This document shows, piece by piece, positions 52,697-61,616 of a stretch of DNA of 64,000 nt. The notes beneath the pieces were generated by a model. It was not told where the DNA came from. It did no database searches and saw only the letters and a program-made list of their open reading frames with translations. This DNA comes from Richelia sp. SL_2_1 (GTDB taxonomy: Bacteria > Cyanobacteriota > Cyanobacteriia > Cyanobacteriales > Nostocaceae), in the NCBI GenBank assembly GCA_012033205.1, contig JAAUSO010000003.1:1-64000 (forward strand), written 5' to 3'. The position numbers and the translations under genes are program-made. How positions within the stretch are numbered: the stretch's first letter is position 1; each line of letters starts with the position of its first letter.

Positions 52697-55465
52697 CTAT
52701 TCCCTATTCCCTAATTTACTTTGCTTAATTGGTATTTTGATTAAAAATTCTGTGCCTTTACCGGCTACAGAATTGCATTGGAAAACACCACGATGTTTAT
52801 CAACTATTATCTGATAACTAATTGATAATCCTAAACCAGTTCCTTTTCCTACTGGTTTAGTTGTAAAAAATGGGTTAAACATTCGTTTAATAATTTCTTC
52901 AGTCATACCTAAGCCGTTGTCGGCAATACGAATTAAGACTTGATTTTCATCTTTACTCATCTGGGTACAAATCCTGATTTTAGCAATCAAAGATTGATTA
53001 TTATCAGTTTCTTCTTCCCAAAAGCTTTTACTAGCTCCTTCTTCTAATGCATCAATTGCGTTACTAAAAAGATTCATAAATACTTGATTTAATTGTCCGG
53101 GATAACATTCAATTTTAGGCAAATTACCGTATTGTTTAATTAATTGGATACCAGAAAAATCTGATTGTGCTTTTAAACGGTATTGCAAAATTAATAATGT
53201 ACTATCAATTCCTTCGTGAATATCAACAACTTTTAAATCGGCTTCGTCGAGTCGGGAAAAATTACGTAAAGATAAAACAATTTCGCGAATTCGTGATGCT
53301 CCTATTTTTATCGAACATAGCATCTTCGGTAAATCATCAATTAAAAAGTCTAAATCAATTTCTTCGGCTCGCTCGTTAATTTCAGAATTAGTTTGTTCAC
53401 AGTTTTGTTGATAAAGTTCTAAGATACCGAGCAAATCTTCTATATATTGATGAATGTAATCAATATTTCCGTAAATAAAGTTAACAGGATTATTAATTTC
53501 GTGGGCGATGCCTGCAACTAATTGTCCTAAAGAGGACATTTTTTCACTTTGAATTAATTGGGTTTGGGTTTTTTTTAAATTGCTCAGTGTTGTTGTTATT
53601 TGTTTAGTTTGTAATCTACTTTGAGCGAGTAATTCTGCTTGTTGAAGCGCTACTCCAAATTGTGCCGCAGTTTGACATAAGAATTTTATCTCGGATGATT
53701 CCCAGTGACGAGGTGCAGAGTTTTGATAAGCTGCAAGTAAACCCCAAAGTTTTTCCCCTCTAAAAATCGGTGCAACAGCATATGCTTTTGCTTGAATTTG
53801 CTCTAAAAATTCTAGATGACAATCAGCATAACCACTTTGATAAATATCATCTATTACAATACTTTCATTGAATCGACATCTTCCACCTTGGGTTTCTTGT
53901 AAATAAGTATCTTTCCAAAACTTATTAGTATCTGAATCTAGCAGTTTTACCCAGCCTTCACCGACATACTCGGCAATAAATTCACCACTCCAATCCCCAT
54001 TAAAACGGTATACTGCAACTCTATCTGCTTGCAACCATTGACATACTTGTTGAGTTGTAGTTTGAAAAATAATGTCTAAATCTAAAGATTCGCGAATTTT
54101 GGTAACTACTTCAAACAAGATTTGTTGTTGTTCAGTTGCTTGTTGTAATGCGTGTGTACGCTGTTTGACTTGGTTTTCTAAGTTGTTATTAAAAGCTTGC
54201 AGTTGTTGATATAATTCGTATTGATGAATTGCAACAGCAAATTTTTCAGCCAATTTTTCAGCTAATTCTATTTCTTCTTTAGTCCATTGACGAGCTTGTG
54301 ATGTTTTAAATTCTCGCCATACTTCAAATGATTTTCGTGGATAAGTTTGCCTGTTATCGGCATCAATTTGTCCAGCCCAAAGAGTTTCTGTATTTATTTC
54401 TTTACGAAAAATAGTTAAATAACCGAGCAATTGCTGATGATAAATCAGCGGAATCATCAAAATGCTGCGAATTTTATTCGGTTGAAAAGCAACTTGCAGA
54501 TTTCGCAAGCCAGATATTTGATGGATATCGGAAATTCCCCAAACATGATAGTTACTAGATTTGTAGTATTCTTTCCAAATGCTATACTGTTCCATCAAGG
54601 AATATTTTGCTAATTCTGGCATTATTGGTTGAAGACCGTCAGTATAAACTTTTATTAATTCACTTATAAATTCACTGTCAGTTTCTAAGCATTCCGTGAA
54701 ATTTTTATCGACTTGATTTCTGATACAAAGTCTACCTCCGCAACCCTCAAAAGCCGCAACAGCTTGCTCTAAAGCTGGCTGTAAGGGGATATCTTTCAAT
54801 GAATGCAGCAAAGTGACTATACTACTAATAATCGCTTCTCGTCGGGCTTGTTGGCGGGCTTGAGTGAGAAGAATATTTTGAGCAATGGCTATGGATAATT
54901 GATCTACAACCATTTGCATTATGTTTAATTCTTGTTCCGAAATCGAGCGGGATTCTGAATGGTGACATACTAATAACCCCCAAAGTTGCTCTTGATGAAA
55001 AATCGGTGTGACTACAGAAGACTTTACCCCCATTGCTGTTAAATATTCAACATGACATGGGTCTACAGTGCGGTATGATATATCTTCTGAAATAATTTCT
55101 CCGGTTTCGGTTTCATATACTGGACTTTTTCCAATTTCTCCAGTTTCAACATTAACAACCGAACGTACTCGCGATTTAATAAACATTTCCCTAGCATGAG
55201 GAGGAATATCATCTGCTGGAAAATTTAACCCTAATAAAGAAGGTAATCTATGATTAATTGATTCCGCAAATACTTGACCGCTACCATCTGTATGAAAACT
55301 ATAAATCATTACCCGGTCAGTAGCAAGAAAAAGCCTCACTTCCGAGACTACTTTTGCAAGGGTTTCTTTTAATTCTAATGAATGACGAATGCAGTTTGTA
55401 ATCCGGTACAGTAAATCGTCTTGATCGATATTTATCGGTAAGTGTTTGTGCTGGGATAAAGTCAT
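52697..55465 (-). CDS. Hybrid photoreceptor histidine kinase: phytochrome-type GAF, PHY-like domain, CBCR-type GAF, HisKA/HATPase
   Basis: NFPADDIPPHARE and DPCHVEYLTAMGV (phytochrome GAF); WAGQIDADNRQTYPRKSFEVWRE (PHY tongue-like); YADCHLEFLEQIQAKAYAVAPIF (CBCR GAF); GQLVAGIAHEINNPVNFIYGN. Confidence 0.88.
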   Translation of the reverse strand: MTLSQHKHLPINIDQDDLLYRITNCIRHSLELKETLAKVVSEVRLFLATDRVMIYSFHTDGSGQVFAESINHRLPSLLGLNFPADDIPPHAREMFIKSRVRSVVNVETGEIGKSPVYETETGEIISEDISYRTVDPCHVEYLTAMGVKSSVVTPIFHQEQLWGLLVCHHSESRSISEQELNIMQMVVDQLSIAIAQNILLTQARQQARREAIISSIVTLLHSLKDIPLQPALEQAVAAFEGCGGRLCIRNQVDKNFTECLETDSEFISELIKVYTDGLQPIMPELAKYSLMEQYSIWKEYYKSSNYHVWGISDIHQISGLRNLQVAFQPNKIRSILMIPLIYHQQLLGYLTIFRKEINTETLWAGQIDADNRQTYPRKSFEVWREFKTSQARQWTKEEIELAEKLAEKFAVAIHQYELYQQLQAFNNNLENQVKQRTHALQQATEQQQILFEVVTKIRESLDLDIIFQTTTQQVCQWLQADRVAVYRFNGDWSGEFIAEYVGEGWVKLLDSDTNKFWKDTYLQETQGGRCRFNESIVIDDIYQSGYADCHLEFLEQIQAKAYAVAPIFRGEKLWGLLAAYQNSAPRHWESSEIKFLCQTAAQFGVALQQAELLAQSRLQTKQITTTLSNLKKTQTQLIQSEKMSSLGQLVAGIAHEINNPVNFIYGNIDYIHQYIEDLLGILELYQQNCEQTNSEINERAEEIDLDFLIDDLPKMLCSIKIGASRIREIVLSLRNFSRLDEADLKVVDIHEGIDSTLLILQYRLKAQSDFSGIQLIKQYGNLPKIECYPGQLNQVFMNLFSNAIDALEEGASKSFWEEETDNNQSLIAKIRICTQMSKDENQVLIRIADNGLGMTEEIIKRMFNPFFTTKPVGKGTGLGLSISYQIIVDKHRGVFQCNSVAGKGTEFLIKIPIKQSKLGNRE

Positions 55466-55691
55466 TTTTATGGGAGGGAACAGCTAATTTATTTTTATTA
55501 AATCTAAAAATATTGTGAAATATTTCCCACGATAATGTCTTCAGTAAGAACACTTACCAAAAATTAATTAAAATTTAAGTTTTAAGTTGATAATTATTCA
55601 TAATTTAAAATTTAAAAATTATTTATTTACAAATTAATCCTGTTATCTTCAAATATGTAGGTGGGACGATACCCACCTGATATAATGATAA

Positions 55692-56879
55692 TTAAGCCTT
55701 AACAACTTCCGCAAAACGGATTTTTAAATAATCTTCTTCCATTTTTGCTCCGACTGGTTGCAGTGCTGCTAAAGCTTGTGGTAAAACCAGATTACGACGA
55801 TGATTACCAATAGTAATGTTTAATTCATCGCCACTTTTGCTCAGATTTACCTTGTCTTTGGGAATGCCGGGTAGATATAATTCCAAACTATATTGATTTT
55901 GGTCTTGAACAACTCGAATTGTATTTTCTTTGTAATAAACCTGAGTCGGATCTTCATCTTTGTACAGTGTTTCTTTGAGTCTTTCTAAAGCTGCTAAACC
56001 ACACATTTCTTCAGAAAAAAGCGGAACTTCTTTGACAGGTAAAGGATGAAAATTTTCATGAAGTTGTTGACGATATTGTTCTTGATTTTCTTTCCATCTT
56101 TGAAAAAATGGATCTTGTACTGATTGGGGAATAATCCGATTTGCTATTACTAAATCCGTCGCGACATTGTACAAACTTAAATAAGCATGAGCGCGGAGAG
56201 ATTCTTTAATTACCATCTTTTCGGGGTTAGTAACCAGACGCACCGAAGTTTGAGTATTATCAGTTAATACTTTTTCTAGGGCTTCGATTTGCTGATAAAA
56301 TTCATAGGGTGCATCCATCACCTCTTTATCCGGCAAAGAAAAACCCGCAATCGGTCTAAAAATCGGCTCTACTAAAGGACGCAACGCTACCGAAATATTT
56401 TGAAAAGGTTTATAAAAACGTCGCATATACCAACCACCGACTTCCGGTAAACTCAATAACCGTAAAGCCGTACCCGTAGGTGCAGAATCAATAATTAAAA
56501 CATCATATTCACCATCATCATAATGACGTTTCATTCTCACCAAGCCGAAAATCTCATCCATCCCCGGTAAAATCGCTAATTCCTCAGCTTGGATTCCCTC
56601 CAATCCCCTAGCTTGTAAAACTTGAGTAATATACCGTTTGACAGCACCCCAGTTTCCCTCAAGTTCTAAGAGTGCATCTAATTCCGCACCCCACAAATTT
56701 GGACGAACTTGTTGCGCTTCGTGTCCAAGTTCCAAATCAAAACTATCTGCTAAAGAATGGGCTGGATCTGTACTTAAAACCAGCGTGCGATAACCTAATT
56801 CCGCACAACGTAGTCCGGTAGCCGCAGCAACCGAAGTTTTGCCCACACCACCTTTCCCTGTCATTAAAATTACGCGCAT
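55692..56879 (-). CDS. ArsA/GET3-type ATPase with C-terminal HSP20-like domain
   Basis: [25 protein letters not shown]-terminal [33 protein letters not shown]. Confidence 0.9.
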   Translation of the reverse strand: MRVILMTGKGGVGKTSVAAATGLRCAELGYRTLVLSTDPAHSLADSFDLELGHEAQQVRPNLWGAELDALLELEGNWGAVKRYITQVLQARGLEGIQAEELAILPGMDEIFGLVRMKRHYDDGEYDVLIIDSAPTGTALRLLSLPEVGGWYMRRFYKPFQNISVALRPLVEPIFRPIAGFSLPDKEVMDAPYEFYQQIEALEKVLTDNTQTSVRLVTNPEKMVIKESLRAHAYLSLYNVATDLVIANRIIPQSVQDPFFQRWKENQEQYRQQLHENFHPLPVKEVPLFSEEMCGLAALERLKETLYKDEDPTQVYYKENTIRVVQDQNQYSLELYLPGIPKDKVNLSKSGDELNITIGNHRRNLVLPQALAALQPVGAKMEEDYLKIRFAEVVKA

Positions 56880-56922
56880 GAATGATAATTTCTTTCCTGA
56901 GAAGCTTTTACATTTATTTACA

Positions 56923-57312
56923 TTATGACTTCTTTAAAGAAAAGAAATGCTGTTTAACCACATCCAATCGCGAACATTTCCAGTAATCGACATGAGAAAT
57001 TATCAACCCATCAGAATTTACAATCAAGGTACTCCATCCAGGGATAGAAATTCGTGGTTTCCAAGGTAGAGGTGTGTTCCAATTAAGAGTCCATTCGGTT
57101 TTGATAGTATCTCCTTCCCTGCGGATATCATGTACATCCATCTGCGGATTGATAAAGAAAGTTTCAATAAACTTAATCATTAATTCATAACGTTGAACTC
57201 CATTAAATTCATTCATCGGATCTTTGAAGTAAACATCTTCCGCGTAAATGCTGTAAGTTTGATTCACGGGAAAACGTTGATAATCTGCTTTCAATATTTC
57301 GACAATATCCAT
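56923..57312 (-). CDS. DUF2358-like protein
   Basis: [27 protein letters not shown]. Confidence 0.75.
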   Translation of the reverse strand: MDIVEILKADYQRFPVNQTYSIYAEDVYFKDPMNEFNGVQRYELMIKFIETFFINPQMDVHDIRREGDTIKTEWTLNWNTPLPWKPRISIPGWSTLIVNSDGLIISHVDYWKCSRLDVVKQHFFSLKKS

Positions 57313-57657
57313 TTGAGAGTTAATGGTGGTTAGTTGATAGTGGATAGTGGATAGTGGACAGTTGATAGTTGGCTTTTGGTTGACGGTGGATAAGCTTAGA
57401 AGGGTTTAATTTGTATATTCAAATTTGATTAAAGTCTTGTAATGCGGGGCTAGTGATCTATTTCATTAGTTTGTTTTGATTGGTTTTGTTTGTCTACCGA
57501 CGTAATGTAGAGACGTTATATATAACGTCTCTACAAGATTTCTGGTAAAATCCGACTACTAGTAACGTTATATTAATTAAGCCATCATAACTAATGACAT
57601 GGACTAAAAATCCCGCTAGAAAAATACAAATTAAATGCGCGACAACTAATTGACTGC

Positions 57658-58221
57658 TTACTCTTCATTCCACAGCTTTTCTAACTGTCGCTTCCAAGCC
57701 GCTAAAACTCGTTCTTGCGATTCGGAACTTTGATCCATTTCACCCATTAAACCTTCAGCATAAAAACGCTCAAGATTTTGCATCGTCTCATCTATTGATT
57801 TTCCTTGCTGTTTAGAAACTTGAACAATTTCCTTAATTTTGGTTTCAGTTAACCGATTAAAAGCGTCATCAAAACCGACTTCATACAGAGAAATTAATCT
57901 TGCGATCGCATCGCGAAAATCTTCTACAACCAAACTAGCACAACTGTGCTGAAATACTCCCCAAAGCACATCTTGCTGCAAAGCATAGCGTACTTGTTGA
58001 GTATCATCAAAATTAGCTTCAAAAAATTGCTGTAAAAACGGTTGTGCTTGCTGTGCTGGCATAATTGGTAACAAAACTCGCAACCAACTTTGATCTTCGC
58101 TCAGCAGTAACAGCAGCCGAAAACTACCAGTTTCAACTTGCCAAGAACCAGGTGCGAGAACATTTACCGCAGATGTACCAAATAACTCTGCGAGTGTATC
58201 GGCGATTTCATCGTGTGTCAT
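57658..58221 (-). CDS. Conserved hypothetical protein
   Basis: 187 aa ORF. Confidence 0.6.
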   Translation of the reverse strand: MTHDEIADTLAELFGTSAVNVLAPGSWQVETGSFRLLLLLSEDQSWLRVLLPIMPAQQAQPFLQQFFEANFDDTQQVRYALQQDVLWGVFQHSCASLVVEDFRDAIARLISLYEVGFDDAFNRLTETKIKEIVQVSKQQGKSIDETMQNLERFYAEGLMGEMDQSSESQERVLAAWKRQLEKLWNEE

Positions 58222-58336
58222 ATTAGCCGTTATAGGTATTACTCTAGCCTACCGCTAATTGCGATCGCGTAGCGCAAGCGAAGCTATCAGGTAATTGGTA
58301 ATTGGTAATTGGTAACTGTCAACTGTCAACTGTCCT

Positions 58337-59335
58337 TTATTTCTTATAAATCAAAAATACCGAACCAATTGCGCCTAAATTTTCTACATAGGTTTTATTA
58401 TCATAAAATAATCCAGGAGATTCTCCACCATCAAATAATATTCCTTCTTGCACTTTACCTAAACAATTATTTCGAGCAATACCTTCTAAAACATTATCGA
58501 ACATATCTGGTAATAGTTCTTGATTAACTTCAGTTATTTCAACATCGGAATTAGCCCTAGCATCATTTACTAATAAAATTACATAACCTTGATCGGTAAT
58601 CGCAGCCATCGAACGATTTATCGCTGTTTTACAAGCAAATTCTCCTAATGCTTCACAAATATCCTTAAACTTACCTCCAGTATAAAATCTGCCGTTACCT
58701 CCTACTAAATTGTAATTAAGAATATCGCGATTTCTTCTACCTACTCCAATAGTCGCTTGACGTTGAGAAGATTCTCCTCCAGATATCCCGAAAGAAGAAC
58801 GCTTATCTTTAAAATCTCCCGAATATTCAATTCCCCGTGAAATATTCAAACCCTGGGGTTTATCATCTGTATCGATATAATCGGCATTAATTGCAGCAAT
58901 AGGTTTTTTACCATTTAATAAAGCGTTTTCATCACCGATTATTTCGCGAAATAATTTGGGAACGTATTCTTGACGCAATTTATCGCTATCATTTTTCGCA
59001 TAAATATTGTGAGCTAAACCTACATTTACTTTAAAATCTAATTCTGCTGATTTCGGATTAAAAACAATCACGTGATTAATCCCTTTGTCAATCTTTTCAC
59101 CTAAATTATTGGTTTTAAAAAAATCTATACTAAAATTTTTGTTTTCTCCAATACAATTAATAAAAGTGTCTTTTGATAATTTGGATTTATTCTCTGACGA
59201 TATGTTTTCTTCTTTTAGATTTATTGATGGCTTTTGGGCTACATCTTGAGAACTGAGATTATTTTCTTGATAAGAACGAAAAAATAAAATACCGACAACT
59301 ATCAATATTATCCCGATAAAATTCCTATTGAACAT
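58337..59335 (-). CDS. Phosphodiester glycosidase (NAGPA-like) family protein
   Basis: INADYIDTDDKPQGLNISRG, ILFDGGESPGLFYD. Confidence 0.75.
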   Translation of the reverse strand: MFNRNFIGIILIVVGILFFRSYQENNLSSQDVAQKPSINLKEENISSENKSKLSKDTFINCIGENKNFSIDFFKTNNLGEKIDKGINHVIVFNPKSAELDFKVNVGLAHNIYAKNDSDKLRQEYVPKLFREIIGDENALLNGKKPIAAINADYIDTDDKPQGLNISRGIEYSGDFKDKRSSFGISGGESSQRQATIGVGRRNRDILNYNLVGGNGRFYTGGKFKDICEALGEFACKTAINRSMAAITDQGYVILLVNDARANSDVEITEVNQELLPDMFDNVLEGIARNNCLGKVQEGILFDGGESPGLFYDNKTYVENLGAIGSVFLIYKK

Positions 59336-59447
59336 ATCTATAGGATTCCTATATCTACTATTTATGATTATATTCTCTTTTTTTATTCTTTATTTTTGTG
59401 CATCCTCCGGCACAAGTTTTGATTTTTTTTCCCTGAGTTGTAATTAT

Positions 59448-59512
59448 AGAAGTCGGGTTTTTACAATATTCTATCTGTACCATCAGAAAATAATCATAAA
59501 AACCCGACTTCT
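59448..59512. repeat. Palindromic element, same family (copy A of adjacent pair)
   Basis: AGAAGTCGGGTTTTTACAATATTCTATCTGTACCATC...AAAAACCCGACTTCT. Confidence 0.92.
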
Positions 59513-59538
59513 TACTACATTAAACTCACGATAATCAC

Positions 59539-59603
59539 AGAAGTCGGGTTTTTACAATATTCTATTTGTACCATCAAAAAATCCTCCGAAAAACCCGACT
59601 TCT
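59539..59603. repeat. Palindromic element, same family (copy B of adjacent pair)
   Basis: AGAAGTCGGGTTTTTACAATATTCTATTTGTACCATC...AAAAACCCGACTTCT. Confidence 0.92.
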
Positions 59604-59703
59604 TACTCCATTTAAAAAAACTCCCCACATAAAATATTTTTGTAGGGAGATAAATCAAATTAATTCGAGTTAACCAAAAACTCTATGAAGATAGAATCTC
59701 AAA

Positions 59704-60951
59704 TTAAGAAAACCATTCTAAAACAGCTTCATCCTTAGTATTAGTATTGCGTGATGGAGTTTCACGAGTAAACTTCATCTGAATTGAACGGGTTTGCTCA
59801 CCATCAACTGCAACCGCTTTAATTGGATAATCAATCAAACCATCTTGGAAGGACATTTGGAAGCGGAATGTACCATCGGGATTGAGTTTGATTTGGCGAT
59901 CGCCAATTGTTACAGTAGCATCTGGTTCGGTAGCACCGTACACAATCAACTCAGCATCAGCAATTAACCAGAATTTGCGGGGACGTACCGGGGGTGCGGA
60001 TGCACCCATACCAACACCAGACATATTCACACCCGATGCTGTGGGAAGCGCCCACATACCTACACCAGATGGGAAAATGTAGGAACTAATAGCTTGTTCC
60101 GGAGCCATGGAACCAGGAACGTGCTGCATGGAACCGAACATCGAACCCGCTACCCGCATTGCTTCTGCGGATTCAGCCATGCCGAATATTTGTTCGTAAA
60201 TCGCGTTACCGTTAGCATCGACACTACTATTTGCACCAGCAGAAACAGGCATTTTCTTCGCAGGTGGTACTAGTTCGTACTTAGTCTTACCGCGTAAATC
60301 TTCTTCAAAATCCACCGCGATAAACACATCTTCGATCCAGTCAGATGGATATACTGGGGGAACGTGTACTCTTGCACTACGAGCCAGTACCAACCAACGA
60401 CCATCACCACAACGATAACCGATATCGATGACATAATCGCGATCGCTAACTGGAATTGGTAAATACCATTCCCGCGCTAGCTCATCACAAGGATACTCTT
60501 GCAGACTATGAGCGCTTTGGTTATCTAAGTTAATGTCGGTGACATCGTAAATTCTCAGCGCCAGCTGCTGTCCACCTTGTCTGCGTAAATCTTCTTTATG
60601 CTCGTTAGAAATATCCCAATAAGCATAAGCCCATTGTGGATCGCGAGGCATTAATACAATCCGACTCTCTCCATAACCAGCAGGTAAGTCAGCAAGTCCC
60701 TCGTCTACCAAAGCCAGAGTACCACCAGTTCTATCTTCCTGTCCCAACTCGAATTTTGCTGCTTCCACTGTTTCCTGCGCCTCCAATGAACGTTCTGCCT
60801 GTCTGGATATTTTTTTACTCTCTGCTTCTCGAACTGCTGCAAGTAGTTGCGATTTCCGCATTCGACTATAGCGAGATACGCTATATTCACTAGCAACTTT
60901 ACGCAGTTGCCGTAATGTCATTTCTTCTAATGGTGGGCGTTCTTTTGCCAT
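59704..60951 (-). CDS. DUF4912 domain protein with N-terminal Rho-N/SAP-like motif
   Basis: MTLRQLRKVASEYSVSRYSRMRKSQLLAAVRE; PRDPQWAYAYWDIS. Confidence 0.85.
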   Translation of the reverse strand: MAKERPPLEEMTLRQLRKVASEYSVSRYSRMRKSQLLAAVREAESKKISRQAERSLEAQETVEAAKFELGQEDRTGGTLALVDEGLADLPAGYGESRIVLMPRDPQWAYAYWDISNEHKEDLRRQGGQQLALRIYDVTDINLDNQSAHSLQEYPCDELAREWYLPIPVSDRDYVIDIGYRCGDGRWLVLARSARVHVPPVYPSDWIEDVFIAVDFEEDLRGKTKYELVPPAKKMPVSAGANSSVDANGNAIYEQIFGMAESAEAMRVAGSMFGSMQHVPGSMAPEQAISSYIFPSGVGMWALPTASGVNMSGVGMGASAPPVRPRKFWLIADAELIVYGATEPDATVTIGDRQIKLNPDGTFRFQMSFQDGLIDYPIKAVAVDGEQTRSIQMKFTRETPSRNTNTKDEAVLEWFS

Positions 60952-61484
60952 GAATAAAGACCTCCTAAAGTTGATTATGAGAAATTTCTTTTATTAAGGA
61001 GAGGTCGGTCTAATTACATCTACCCCAAATCTTTTTTATCAACTTGTTACGTTTATGCCAAATTTTCAATGCAAGAATGTGTTTGACTTCTACAAAAAAA
61101 TCCCAAATAAAATAGGGTTCAAAGTTAAACACTTTTTCGGATAGAAAATCATCATTTTTAACCCTTCCTTCCCAATTCTTCGGCTCTGGCAACTTTCACC
61201 ATAAAGTAAAAGTTTTTCTAATGCTAGATATAAGCATTTATTAGCGCAGAAGAATTACTTGCTACTAAATATTAACTACAATTACCCGATTGGGATCAAG
61301 GGGGTAAAGAATACTTTTTTATCCTAAGTACGAATTTATAGGCTATTTCGGGATCTTTATGTCACGAAACCTTGATATTTGGGACTCAAGCGACTCTAAC
61401 AAGGCATTCAAGACAGTAGTAATGTCAGAACTCGATGACAAATAAGTATTGTTGCTCAGTTGATAATGAACGAGGATAATCACA

Positions 61485-61548
61485 GAAGTCGGGTTTTTAA
61501 GATAAATCTGGGTTGTAACAGACAATCATCGTGAAAACCCGACTTCTA
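61485..61548. repeat. Palindromic element, same family
   Basis: AGAAGTCGGGTTTTT...AAAACCCGACTTCT. Confidence 0.88.
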
Positions 61549-61616
61549 TCCCCACGAGAACGAACTCACGTTAACAATTACCAATCACCAATTACCAATT
61601 ACCAATTACCAATTAC

